From contig JANXPS010000313.1 in assembly GCA_025357175.1 (NCBI GenBank), positions 1-10,183 of the forward strand: a DNA stretch of 10,183 nucleotides, given 5' to 3'. Both the position numbers and the translations under genes were made by a program. The notes beneath the pieces are model-generated. The model saw only the letters and a list, made by a program, of their open reading frames with translations. It was not told the DNA's origin and searched no databases. This DNA comes from Deltaproteobacteria bacterium. Lineage in GTDB: Bacteria; Desulfobacterota; Deferrimicrobia; Deferrimicrobiales; Deferrimicrobiaceae. Positions 1-7,267 of this stretch are shown one piece after another. Each line of letters starts with the position of its first letter. Within the stretch, counting starts at the first letter, position 1.

Positions 1-2270
1 TGGCCGCAGACTGGTACAGCGACCTGATGCTCGGCAACTTCTTCATGGTCACCTGCCCCTTCCTCTTCGAACTCGATACCGTCACCTACTTCGCGCTGCT
101 GCGCGACCGCCACTCGTTCGAGGCCGTGGCCGCGATCCGCGACACGACGCAGCTGCTGGTCGACGTCTTCCGGCAGGGCGAAGACCGATACGTCCATCCG
201 CTCAAGGTCGACGGGAGGCACTCTCCCACGATGTACCTGCCGCACCTGCGGCGCGACGGGAATTTCAGTCCCGTCACGGAAAGCGCGTTCCTGGCGGAGG
301 TCCTCGCCGGCACCGCGGGACGGCGGGTCGATACGGCCGCGCGCGGGCTCGACATGTGGGACCGCACGGTTCTGGCGGCGAGGAAGGCGCTCGACGAGGT
401 CGGCCGCGGCCTGGCGCCGCCCGAGGAGGCGGGGCGAATCTTCCGGCGGTTGCTGCGGATGCTCGTATCCCGCGACGACCGCGTGATCGCCCTTGCCGAG
501 AAGTGGCTCGACCTGTCCGACCTGCTGGCCATCCGGAAGCGGATGCTCGGCACCGGACTCGTCGGCGGGAAGACGGTCGGGATGCTGCTCTCCCGGGCGA
601 TCCTGGCCAAGAGCGATCCCGCCTGGGCGGAGCGGCTCGAGACGCACGATTCCTTCTTCGTGGGCTCCGACGTCTTCTACACCTACCTCGTCCGGAACGG
701 ATGCTGGAAAGCGCGTAGGACGCAAAGGGAGGCGGGCGGCTATCTCGAGGGGGCCTCCGAGGCGAGGGAGCGGATCCTCGCGGGCGGTTTTCCGCCGTTC
801 GTTCGCGAGCAGTTCATCGCGATGCTCGAATATTTCGGGCAGTCGCCGATCATCGTCCGGTCGAGCTCGTTTCTCGAGGACGGCTTCGGCAACGCATTCA
901 CGGGAAAATACGACAGCGTCTTCTGCCCGAACCAGGGAACGCCCGAGGACCGGCTCGCGGCCTTCCTCGATGCGGTGCGGATGGTCTACGCGAGCACGAT
1001 GAGCGAGGAGGCGCTGCTCTACCGCGCGCACCGGGGTCTGCTCGACCGGGACGAGCAGATGGCGGTGCTCGTGCAGCGGGTATCGGGCGCCGTCCACGGC
1101 CACCTGTTCTATCCGCAGGTCGCGGGCGTCGGGTTGTCGTACAACCCGTACGCATGGAGCGAGGGCATCGATCCCGGGGCGGGAGTCGTCAGGCTCGTCT
1201 TCGGGCTCGGGACGCGGGCGGTCGACCGTTCCGACGACGACTACACGCGGATCGTGGCGCTCAACGACCCGTCCCGCAGGCCCGACGCCGGGGGCGAGGC
1301 CCGTCTCGACCACGCCCAGCGTCGCGTCGACGTGATCGACCTCGCGAAAAACGAGATGGCGTCGCTTCACATCGACGAGGTCGTTCGCGTGAGCCCGTCG
1401 CTGCCGGTCGAAACGTTCGCCGTGCGGCGCGACCGCCTGCTGGGCCGGTCGGGCGAATCGGCGGGCCCGGCCTCCTGGGTCCTGACCTTCGACCGCCTCC
1501 TTTCGGATACGCCGCTCGTGCCCCGCATGCGCGAGATGCTGGCGACGCTCCAGGCGGCCTACGCCTATCCCGTGGACGTCGAGTTCACGGCCAACCTGCT
1601 TTCGGACGGGCGGTGGCGGATCGACCCGGTGCAATGCCGACCGCTGCAGATCAAGGAGGGGGGCGTCCATGTGCCGCCTCCCGCGGGGCTCAAGGCGGAA
1701 GACGTGGTGCTTTCGACGACCGGCCCCGTCATCGGGCAGAGTTCGCTCGCGACTGTCGGCCGCCTGGTCGTCGTCGACCCGGATGCCTACGCCGCGCTTC
1801 CTGTCGCCGGGCGCTACGAGGTCGCCCGGGCGATCGGAAGACTGGTTCACCTTCCTGCCGAACCGCCGCCGGTGACAATGCTCGTCGGTCCGGGACGTTG
1901 GGGGACGAGCACCCCCTCGCTCGGCGTTCCCGTCTCGTTCGGCGAGATCAGCGCCGTCTCGGTGATCTGCGAGGTCGTGGCGATGGGCGCCGGTGTCGTG
2001 CCCGATGTTTCGCTCGGCTCCCACTTCTTCAACGATCTCGTCGAGGCGAACATGCTCTACCTGGCGCTCTTCCCGGGTCGCGAGGGGCACCTGTTTTCGT
2101 GCGATCCGCTGCGATCCGTTCCCAACCGGCTTCCGGAACTGCTGCCCGACGACGGCGGCCTCGCCGGGGTGATCCGGGTGACCGACTTCCCGCTGCCCGA
2201 CGGGCGGTCGCTCTTCGTCAACGCCGATTCGCCTCGGCAGAAGGCGATCTGCTACCTGACTCCCGGGTAG
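1..2270 (+). CDS. PEP/pyruvate-binding domain protein (PPDK_N-like), 5' end outside window
   Basis: The reading frame is open from base 3, upstream of the first ATG at 27, so the true start lies before the window. The first ~90 visible residues, including the DTTQLLVDVF and YVHPLKVDGRHSPTMYLPH stretches, look to me like the tail of a KaiC/RecA-like nucleotide-binding domain (inference). A PEP synthase/PPDK-type ATP-grasp region follows: GGKTVGMLL, then VRSSSFLEDGFGNAFTGKYDS at residues 277-297 counted from the ATG at 27. DVEFTANLLSDGRWRIDPVQCRPLQ (517 onward) matches the end of that domain, which in the family binds ATP and PEP or pyruvate. The C-terminus has a conserved-looking GPGRWGTSTPSLGVP segment (621 onward). 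I see no TxGGxxxHAAI-type phosphohistidine motif, so a full PEP synthase is unlikely. The role is unknown; a regulatory or kinase-like function is possible. Its 3' end overlaps the convergent fic gene by 19 bases. Confidence 0.85.
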   Translation, partial: AADWYSDLMLGNFFMVTCPFLFELDTVTYFALLRDRHSFEAVAAIRDTTQLLVDVFRQGEDRYVHPLKVDGRHSPTMYLPHLRRDGNFSPVTESAFLAEVLAGTAGRRVDTAARGLDMWDRTVLAARKALDEVGRGLAPPEEAGRIFRRLLRMLVSRDDRVIALAEKWLDLSDLLAIRKRMLGTGLVGGKTVGMLLSRAILAKSDPAWAERLETHDSFFVGSDVFYTYLVRNGCWKARRTQREAGGYLEGASEARERILAGGFPPFVREQFIAMLEYFGQSPIIVRSSSFLEDGFGNAFTGKYDSVFCPNQGTPEDRLAAFLDAVRMVYASTMSEEALLYRAHRGLLDRDEQMAVLVQRVSGAVHGHLFYPQVAGVGLSYNPYAWSEGIDPGAGVVRLVFGLGTRAVDRSDDDYTRIVALNDPSRRPDAGGEARLDHAQRRVDVIDLAKNEMASLHIDEVVRVSPSLPVETFAVRRDRLLGRSGESAGPASWVLTFDRLLSDTPLVPRMREMLATLQAAYAYPVDVEFTANLLSDGRWRIDPVQCRPLQIKEGGVHVPPPAGLKAEDVVLSTTGPVIGQSSLATVGRLVVVDPDAYAALPVAGRYEVARAIGRLVHLPAEPPPVTMLVGPGRWGTSTPSLGVPVSFGEISAVSVICEVVAMGAGVVPDVSLGSHFFNDLVEANMLYLALFPGREGHLFSCDPLRSVPNRLPELLPDDGGLAGVIRVTDFPLPDGRSLFVNADSPRQKAICYLTPG

Positions 2271-3310
2271 CGATACCGCGTCGCCCGCCCCATCCCGATC
2301 CGTTCAAGCAGTCCCAGTTCGCAAAGACGCCCGAGCGTCTGCTTCGCGGTCTCGCGCGGAAGCGACAGCGCATCGGCGACCAGCCGGTTGGTCACCTCTC
2401 CGTGCGTTCGGCCCAGGGCGAGCGCACCCTCCTGGTTGGACGACAGCCGGCGCGCCGGCGATGGGGCGAGCGCGCGGTTTTTCAACCCCTCCGCCGAGGA
2501 TTCCAGAATGCCCAGGAATGCGAAAAGCCACGACGTGATGTCGGGCTTGGCGGTGTTGCGGGTCGCCTGGCTTTTTCGAAGGGCGATGAGCGTCTCGTCC
2601 TGGCGGGCAAGGATCGTTTGATCGGGCGGCGACCAGGCCGGGAACGCATACCCCGTACGCAACAGGAGCAGGGTGGAGAGGAGCCGCGCCATGCGTCCGT
2701 TCCCGTCGGAAAACGGTTGGATCGCCAGGAACTCGAGCAGGAAGGCGCCGACGACGGGCAGCGGGTGAAACTCGTCTTTTGTCGAAAGGCGGGAGGAGAC
2801 CCACGACAGGAGCACGGCCGTTTCCCCGGGCGCGACCGAGGTGCCTGATCGGCGCAGGGCAGCCGGTTCGAGCCCCCACCGCTGCAGGTTGCCTTCACGG
2901 GGCGGAGCGTTCCGGTAGCGGCCCCGCTGGTGGGCGTCGGCGGGCGACCTGGAAAACAGCGCCTCGTGGAGCGACAACAGCGTCGCCTCTGCCGGAGGCA
3001 GGTCGGCGTGCCGGTCGACGACCAGTTGCAGGGCGGTTTGGCACCCGGCGCGAAACGCCGCGGTCACGGTGTCCTCGCTGCGCGGGACCGTCCCCGGAAG
3101 GCGGTGGAATCCCCGCCGACAGATTCCGGTCGACGCATCGGCGCCTTCGACGATCGCGCTTTCCCGCAGGCGGCGAAGTCCGGTTCGCGGGGGGACGCAA
3201 TATCCGTCCCACCATCCCGACAGCGCGTCGATTCGGGCGTACAAGCGCGACAGGCGCTGTGCGGCGTCGGGCGATGTCCCCCTCAGTCTTCGGTCCAGCC
3301 TCTCGAACAT
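2252..3310 (-). CDS. Fic-domain protein with N-terminal inhibitory motif and C-terminal winged helix; catalytic His replaced by Gln
   Basis: A 352-residue protein. Fic proteins usually transfer AMP or another nucleotide from a nucleotide cofactor to Ser/Thr/Tyr of target proteins, using HxFx(D/E)GNGRxxR. Here the motif reads IQPFSDGNGRMAR (residues 197-209): everything after the first position is kept, but His is Gln198 (CAA, complement of 2717-2719). Upstream, SAIVEG (51-56) fits the (S/T)xxxE(G/N) inhibitory helix of class II Fic proteins, whose Glu blocks productive ATP binding. Residues ~300-350 (HGEVTNRLVADALSLPRETAKQTLGRLCELGLLERIGMG) look like a winged helix-turn-helix. I chose the ATG at 3310 over in-frame starts at 3403 and 3451 because a GGGGAGA ribosome site lies just upstream, a TATAAT lies 32 bases upstream, and the longer versions would run into the gdhA leader. 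Without the His, AMPylation may be lost or altered; a regulatory or binding role is possible. Confidence 0.88.
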   Translation of the reverse strand: MFERLDRRLRGTSPDAAQRLSRLYARIDALSGWWDGYCVPPRTGLRRLRESAIVEGADASTGICRRGFHRLPGTVPRSEDTVTAAFRAGCQTALQLVVDRHADLPPAEATLLSLHEALFSRSPADAHQRGRYRNAPPREGNLQRWGLEPAALRRSGTSVAPGETAVLLSWVSSRLSTKDEFHPLPVVGAFLLEFLAIQPFSDGNGRMARLLSTLLLLRTGYAFPAWSPPDQTILARQDETLIALRKSQATRNTAKPDITSWLFAFLGILESSAEGLKNRALAPSPARRLSSNQEGALALGRTHGEVTNRLVADALSLPRETAKQTLGRLCELGLLERIGMGRATRYRYPGVR

Positions 3311-3336
3311 TCCGCGGTCTCCCCGTGCAGCGATAC

Positions 3337-3354
3337 ACCCGATTATACCCGATT
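3337..3354. repeat. Tandem ACCCGATT pair, candidate operator over the fic -10
   Basis: ACCCGATT occurs at 3337-3344 and again at 3347-3354, exactly 10 bases apart, so both copies face the same side of the helix. The pair encloses the fic TATAAT box. Bound protein would occlude RNA polymerase. The winged helix at the C-terminus of the Fic protein makes self-repression an obvious guess, but that is inference. Confidence 0.4.
3342..3347 (-). promoter_or_regulatory. -10 element of the fic promoter
   Basis: Read on the minus strand this is a perfect TATAAT, unusual in such GC-rich DNA. It would start transcription about 25 bases before the ATG at 3310, leaving room for the GGGGAGA ribosome site. 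I see no good -35: CAAGCG sits at a 17-base spacing but matches the consensus poorly. It also argues against the longer fic start codons, which would lie upstream of the transcript start. Confidence 0.5.
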
Positions 3355-3367
3355 GCGGAATTGCCGC

Positions 3368-3395
3368 TTGTCCCGGTTTCGCGGGTGGGTAGAGT
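3368..3395 (+). promoter_or_regulatory. gdhA: Candidate sigma-70 promoter of gdhA
   Basis: TTGTCC (3368-3373, 4 of 6 to the -35 consensus) and TAGAGT (3390-3395, 4 of 6 to the -10 consensus) are 16 bases apart. The implied start near 3402 gives a leader of about 48 bases to the gdhA ATG. The match is modest and untested. The promoter is arranged back to back with the fic promoter. Confidence 0.35.
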
Positions 3396-3435
3396 AGCTC
3401 CATGGCGGCGACGCCAACCCATTCCCGACACGCGC

Positions 3436-3442
3436 AAGGAGG
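3436..3442 (+). promoter_or_regulatory. gdhA: gdhA ribosome binding site (decides the start)
   Basis: AAGGAGG is a full Shine-Dalgarno match and lies 7 bases before the ATG at 3450. It selects that codon over the in-frame ATG at 3402, which would add 16 residues unlike any part of the GDH fold. Confidence 0.8.
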
Positions 3443-3449
3443 AATCGAC

Positions 3450-4793
3450 ATGGCTTTGACGGAAGGACTGGAATCGATCTTTCAGGACGTCATCAAGCGC
3501 AACCCCGGCGAGGCCGAGTTCCACCAGGCCGTCCGCGAGGTGCTCGAATCGCTCGGCCCCGTCCTCGTGAAGTATCCGGAGTTCGCCGAATCCAAGATCA
3601 TCGAGCGGATCTGCGAGCCCGAACGGCAGACCATCTTCCGGGTGCCCTGGCAGGACGACCGCGGCGAAGTGCAGATCAACCGCGGTTTCCGCGTCCAGTT
3701 CAATTCGGCGCTCGGCCCCTATAAGGGCGGCCTCCGCTTCCACCCGTCGGTCTACCTCGGCATCATCAAGTTCCTCGGTTTCGAGCAGATCTTCAAGAAC
3801 TCGCTGACCGGCCTGCCGATCGGCGGCGCCAAGGGCGGCTCCGACTTCGACCCCAAGGGAAAGTCCGATAACGAGATCATGCGCTTCTGCCAGAGCTTCA
3901 TGACCGAGCTGTGGCGCATCATCGGCGAGCACACCGACGTCCCCGCGGGCGACATCGGCGTCGGCGGCCGCGAGATCGGCTACATGTTCGGCCAGTACAA
4001 GCGCCTGACGAACAAGTTCGAGGCGGGCGTCCTCACCGGAAAGGGGCTGGTCTACGGCGGCTCCCAGGTTCGCACCGAGGCGACCGGCTACGGTTGCGTC
4101 TATTTCGTCGAGGAAATGATGAAGGCTCACAAGAACGGCCTCAAGGGGAAGAAGATCATCGTTTCCGGCTCCGGGAACGTCGCGATCTACACGCATGAGA
4201 AGGCCACCGAACTGGGCGGCAAGGTCATCGCGATGAGCGACTCCAACGGCGTGATCATCGACGAGAAGGGGATCAACCTCGACACGATCAAGACGCTGAA
4301 GGAAGTCGAGCGGCGCCGGATCAAGGACTACTGCGAATACCACAAGGGCGCGAAGTTCGTCGCCAACGGGAATATCTGGGATCTCCAGTGCGACGTGGCG
4401 TTCCCCTCGGCCACGCAGAACGAGCTGACCGGCAAGGACGCGAAGAAGCTGATCAAGGGCGGCTGCATCGCGGTCGGTGAAGGCGCGAACATGCCGTCGA
4501 CCCCGGAAGCGGTCCACACCTTCATCGAGGCGGGCACCCTCTACGGGCCGGGCAAGGCGGCCAACGCCGGCGGCGTGGCCACCTCGGGACTCGAGATGCA
4601 GCAGAACGCGGCCCGCGATGCGTGGAGCTTCGAGGCGACCGACACGAGACTGCACAGCATCATGAAGAACGTCTACCAAATCTGCTCCGAGGCGGCCGAA
4701 GAGTTCGGCGCGCCGGGCAACATGGTCGTGGGCGCCAACATCGCCGGCTTCATCAAGGTCGCCCGGGCGATGACCGCGCACGGGATCGTGTAA
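3450..4793 (+). CDS. gdhA: NADP-type glutamate dehydrogenase
   Basis: A 447-residue protein, the normal length for the small hexameric bacterial glutamate dehydrogenases. It reversibly converts 2-oxoglutarate, ammonium and NAD(P)H to glutamate in the cytoplasm, usually acting in ammonium assimilation. The family signatures are all present: GPYKGGLRFHPS with Lys92 for substrate, LPIGGAKGGSDFDP with the catalytic Lys128, PAGDIGVGGREIGY with the catalytic Asp168, and GGSQVRTEATGYG (203-215) leading into the Rossmann domain, GSGNVA (240-245) followed by MSDSNG. The overall likeness to E. coli GdhA suggests NADP(H), although coenzyme choice is not certain from motifs. Codon use is strongly skewed to C- or G-ending codons (AAG, ATC, GGC), in keeping with high expression. 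The gene is monocistronic: its own promoter region lies upstream and a strong terminator follows. Confidence 0.97.
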   Translation: MALTEGLESIFQDVIKRNPGEAEFHQAVREVLESLGPVLVKYPEFAESKIIERICEPERQTIFRVPWQDDRGEVQINRGFRVQFNSALGPYKGGLRFHPSVYLGIIKFLGFEQIFKNSLTGLPIGGAKGGSDFDPKGKSDNEIMRFCQSFMTELWRIIGEHTDVPAGDIGVGGREIGYMFGQYKRLTNKFEAGVLTGKGLVYGGSQVRTEATGYGCVYFVEEMMKAHKNGLKGKKIIVSGSGNVAIYTHEKATELGGKVIAMSDSNGVIIDEKGINLDTIKTLKEVERRRIKDYCEYHKGAKFVANGNIWDLQCDVAFPSATQNELTGKDAKKLIKGGCIAVGEGANMPSTPEAVHTFIEAGTLYGPGKAANAGGVATSGLEMQQNAARDAWSFEATDTRLHSIMKNVYQICSEAAEEFGAPGNMVVGANIAGFIKVARAMTAHGIV

Positions 4794-4815
4794 CCCTTCC
4801 GCCGGACGCAAGGAT

Positions 4816-4850
4816 AAGGGCCGTACCCGTTCAAGGGGTGCGGCCCTTTT
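4816..4850 (+). terminator. Rho-independent terminator of gdhA
   Basis: Arms 4816-4828 (AAGGGCCGTACCC) and 4836-4848 (GGGTGCGGCCCTT) form a 13-pair stem with a single T-G wobble and a 7-base loop, and the sequence runs into TTTT. It begins 22 bases after the gdhA stop. On the minus strand the stem is followed only by a weak T run (TTATCCTT), so it may also serve the convergent MmgE/PrpD gene, less efficiently. Confidence 0.85.
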
Positions 4851-4861
4851 CGATTTGCAGA

Positions 4862-4874
4862 CCGGAAATTCCGG
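4862..4874. repeat. Small perfect palindrome downstream of the MmgE/PrpD gene
   Basis: CCGGAAATTCCGG is a perfect inverted repeat around one central base, lying 4 bases beyond the MmgE/PrpD stop codon on the minus strand. It could fold as a 4-pair stem with a 5-base loop, too weak to be a terminator alone. It may act together with the larger stem at 4816-4848, or be chance. Confidence 0.25.
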
Positions 4875-4878
4875 CAGG

Positions 4879-6318
4879 CTAACCCGCCCGGCGATGCCGC
4901 ACGAAGCCGTGTCCCGATTCGCCGAGCAGGTCCGTGAATTCCTTGATCGTGATCTGGTCGAGGTAGCGGACCGCGTCGACGATCTCGCGCCTGAGCACCG
5001 GGTCGGTTGCTTCCCCGGACAACGCCTCGAACTTGTCGATGACCCTTTCCCATGACATCGGACGTGAGTGGAACCCCTCGTAGTCGCACTTTTCCCGATG
5101 GAGCGTCCGCCCGTCCTTCATCACCACCGTCACCCGGCAGGCGTGTTCCTCGGGGAACCGGCTCGAGTAGCCCGGGTCGGGGACGACCTCGACCCGTCGC
5201 AGGAGCGACTGGACATCCTCCGACTCGATCCGTTCCGGCCGATATTGCGACGGCAGCACCTCCCCGTCGAGCGCGGCGACCGCAATCATGTAGGGCAGGC
5301 TGTGGTCGGCCTCCTCCTTCGTCCGCACGATCGTCTTGTCGCCTTCGACGCCGCCCCCGATGATCAGGTGTGCGACGTTGAAGATGTCGACACGGATCCG
5401 GTCGATGTTCCGCCCGTCGATTCCGTACCGCCGCTTGAGCTCGATCATCGCTTCCAGCGCGGCCTGGGAGTGGATCTCGGCATCGAATTTCTTCAGGATC
5501 GTGCGGGTCACCCGCTCGAGGTTTTCGGCTTTCCAGTCGATCTCGAATCCGCCCGAGACGGTCTGGATCCACCCCTTGTTTCCCTCGAACACCTCCCGCG
5601 GTCCCGTGATGCCCCGCATCGCGAGGAAGCAGGCCCGCAACCCGTCGAACGCGGTATTCGGGTAGGCAAGTCCTTTCCAGTGGGACAGTTCCCCCGTGCG
5701 CGTCACGCGCAGAGCGATGTTGGCGGTGCCGGATATGCCGAGCGCGTGGGTCGTCTGCCGCCGATTGAGTTCGAGCGCCTTCGAAACGCCGGCGGCGACG
5801 GCGAACGCACCCTGCGTCGTGTGGTCGAATCCCCGGTTCCGGACGGGCGCCTCGTCGCTCAACCGGCACTGGACCTGGTAGGCGACTGCGAGCGCCGTGA
5901 GAAATTGCCTACCCGAGAGGAGGGCGTATTCCGCCGCGGCCAGGACGGCCCCGAGGTTGTCGCTCGGATGGCAGGTCTCCCCCTTCGCGAGGTAGCTGTC
6001 GTTGAAGTCAAGGTAGCGGACCAGCGCCCCGTTGAAGAACGCGGCCCGGTCCGGAGACGATTGCCCTCCCCCGATCAGCGTGCAGGTCGGGTTGCCGCCG
6101 AACTCGTCGATGTTCTGTCGAAGGATTTGCACCGGGCCTCCGCCGAGTGCTCCGAACGCGCAGCCGATCGAATCCAGCACCCGGATTTTCAACGCCTCGC
6201 GGGCCGCGACCGAAATCGTGTCCCAGGAGGCGCGCTCGACGAAATCGGCCAGCGATTCGGACATCGATGTCGCGTCCTCCTCGTTTTCCGGATCGGTAAT
6301 ATCCACGTGCTGCGTCAT
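4879..6318 (-). CDS. MmgE/PrpD family protein
   Basis: A 479-residue cytoplasmic protein of normal length for the MmgE/PrpD family, which holds 2-methylcitrate dehydratase (PrpD), cis-aconitate decarboxylase and related enzymes acting on carboxylic acids. Visible hallmarks: an N-terminal helical part (residues ~20-60, ending RVLDSIGCAFGAL), the RYLDFNDSYL and CHPSDNLGAVLAA pair (101-128) that contributes active-site Asp and His residues, GFDHTTQGAFAVAAG, and KTIVRTKEEADHSLPYMIAVAALDG (328-352), the family's second conserved block. The start is ATG 6318, whose first bases overlap the TGA of the upstream ComA-like gene (ATGA), so the two should be translated in a coupled way. I do not call it prpD: no methylcitrate synthase or methylisocitrate lyase is nearby. 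The substrate is unknown, and its partner suggests a small, possibly sulfonated, acid. Confidence 0.92.
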   Translation of the reverse strand: MTQHVDITDPENEEDATSMSESLADFVERASWDTISVAAREALKIRVLDSIGCAFGALGGGPVQILRQNIDEFGGNPTCTLIGGGQSSPDRAAFFNGALVRYLDFNDSYLAKGETCHPSDNLGAVLAAAEYALLSGRQFLTALAVAYQVQCRLSDEAPVRNRGFDHTTQGAFAVAAGVSKALELNRRQTTHALGISGTANIALRVTRTGELSHWKGLAYPNTAFDGLRACFLAMRGITGPREVFEGNKGWIQTVSGGFEIDWKAENLERVTRTILKKFDAEIHSQAALEAMIELKRRYGIDGRNIDRIRVDIFNVAHLIIGGGVEGDKTIVRTKEEADHSLPYMIAVAALDGEVLPSQYRPERIESEDVQSLLRRVEVVPDPGYSSRFPEEHACRVTVVMKDGRTLHREKCDYEGFHSRPMSWERVIDKFEALSGEATDPVLRREIVDAVRYLDQITIKEFTDLLGESGHGFVRHRRAG

Positions 6319-7226
6319 AAGGCACCCCGCTTCCTTTCGCCCGCATCGATGACCAGTTCCGGCGTCTTCCCTTTTCGCCCGGCCGCCCGGACTTCGGGAT
6401 GCTTGAACGTCGCGACGCGTCCCCACGTGCTCTTCGTGCCCCAGATTCCCGAGCGGAGCGCTTCGAGCTGCACCACCTGCGAGTGGTCTACGAACAGGTT
6501 GACCTCCGGCCCGAAATTCTTGATGTACCAGCTGAAGACCTCGGGGTCCGCGGCCTCGAACATCACGTTCTCGATGCCGACCTCGTTTGCGATCTTGGCG
6601 GCGACGTCGGTCCGCCAGTGGTTCACGCTTTCCGTGATTCCCTCCGACTCGATCATGATCAGGTGCGCGCCGGCCTCGAGGTATCGTTTCGCCATCCGGA
6701 TCGCCCTTGCCGGGTCGATCGTGCCTTCGGCTTCCAGCTCACCGGCCGCGGTCCCCCCCCCGGCCCCGAACTGGATTCCCACCTCGGGCTTGGGCTTCAT
6801 GCCCAGCTCCCTGACGCGTTCGACGAGCGACAGCAGGTCGTCGGGCGGAATCGTGATAAAGCCGCTGGAAACCTCGACGACGTCGAATCCCATGTCGCGG
6901 CACTCCGACAGGTATCGTTCGACCATTTCCGGTCCGTGCGTGATGACCCGCTCGATGAAGCCGCCGGTGGACACCAGCACATCGTGTTCATGGCATATGT
7001 CGATCAGCTCGCGGACAACTTTGCCGGGCATGAGACTGAAAGAACCGCCCGCGAACTTGAAGATGTCTACGTAGGCGCCCATGGTGTCGAGGACGTCCGT
7101 CAGGTAACGGGGGCCCACGGGGGTGTAATAAGGTCCGCGCATTTCGGTGATGCCGTGTTTGCGCGGCTTGGCTTCCCGTTCGTTCACGGGAAGAAATTCG
7201 AAACAACGATCCGCCTGCCGCTTCAT
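6315..7226 (-). CDS. Phosphosulfolactate synthase (ComA) family protein
   Basis: A 303-residue TIM-barrel protein. ComA adds sulfite to PEP to give (2R)-phospho-3-sulfolactate, the first step of archaeal coenzyme M synthesis; homologues occur in bacteria, and plant Hsa32 is also related. Family segments in order: KPRKHGITEMR (20-30), DTMGAYVDIFKFAGGSFSLMP (47-67), VSTGGFIERV (85-94), FDVVEVSSGFITIPPDDLLSLV (114-135), PKPEVGIQFG (145-154), AGAHLIMIESEGITES (185-200) and NFGPEVNLFVDHSQ (237-250). The ATG at 7226 is preferred over a TTG at 7250 because AAGGAGGG lies 7 bases before it. It is first in a two-gene unit with the MmgE/PrpD gene and is divergent from the 2-oxoacid dehydrogenase genes. 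No ComB phosphatase or ComC dehydrogenase is visible, so coenzyme M or sulfolactate synthesis cannot be claimed; the true substrate may differ. Confidence 0.85.
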   Translation of the reverse strand: MKRQADRCFEFLPVNEREAKPRKHGITEMRGPYYTPVGPRYLTDVLDTMGAYVDIFKFAGGSFSLMPGKVVRELIDICHEHDVLVSTGGFIERVITHGPEMVERYLSECRDMGFDVVEVSSGFITIPPDDLLSLVERVRELGMKPKPEVGIQFGAGGGTAAGELEAEGTIDPARAIRMAKRYLEAGAHLIMIESEGITESVNHWRTDVAAKIANEVGIENVMFEAADPEVFSWYIKNFGPEVNLFVDHSQVVQLEALRSGIWGTKSTWGRVATFKHPEVRAAGRKGKTPELVIDAGERKRGAL

Positions 7227-7233
7227 GGCCGAT

Positions 7234-7241
7234 CCCTCCTT
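7234..7241 (-). promoter_or_regulatory. Ribosome binding site of the ComA-like gene (decides the start)
   Basis: On the minus strand AAGGAGGG stands 7 bases before the ATG at 7226, a near-ideal site. The alternative TTG at 7250 lies upstream of it and has no comparable site. Confidence 0.75.
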
Positions 7242-7253
7242 CTCCTTCAATCA

Positions 7254-7259
7254 ATTAGA
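7254..7259 (-). promoter_or_regulatory. Candidate -10 element for the ComA-like/MmgE-PrpD unit
   Basis: TCTAAT on the minus strand matches TATAAT at 5 of 6 positions and would start transcription near 7247, about 20 bases before the ATG at 7226. No convincing -35 is seen at 16-18 bases, so activator dependence is possible. Confidence 0.3.
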
Positions 7260-7267
7260 TGGCCGTT

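Noticed and set aside
1154..2848. A 564-residue open frame on the plus strand overlapping the PEP-binding gene and the 3' part of fic
   Set aside because: Arg/Pro/Ala-rich composition typical of an out-of-frame reading, with no motifs; both overlapped genes are well supported.
3311..3451. N-terminal extension of the Fic protein to starts at 3403 or 3451
   Set aside because: The added residues resemble no Fic N-terminus, lie upstream of the TATAAT box, and overlap the gdhA leader.
2895..4811. A 638-residue open frame on the minus strand across gdhA
   Set aside because: Its sequence is low-complexity (Asp/Leu/Val/Ala/Arg-rich) with no family motif, and it lies opposite an unmistakable gdhA. 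Long antisense frames are expected opposite GC-biased codons.
4879..6318. Naming the MmgE/PrpD gene prpD (2-methylcitrate cycle)
   Set aside because: No prpB or prpC partner is visible, and the coupled partner is a ComA-like gene; family membership does not fix the substrate.
5068..7074. A 668-residue open frame on the plus strand across the MmgE/PrpD and ComA-like genes
   Set aside because: It shows no recognisable domain, and its middle is exactly antisense to two genes with clear family signatures. It is a shadow of GC-rich codon use.
6315..7226. Claiming coenzyme M biosynthesis from the ComA-like gene
   Set aside because: The other pathway genes (phosphatase, sulfolactate dehydrogenase, sulfopyruvate decarboxylase pair) are not in the window. 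The neighbouring TPP enzyme is a lipoate-linked E1, not the ComDE decarboxylase.
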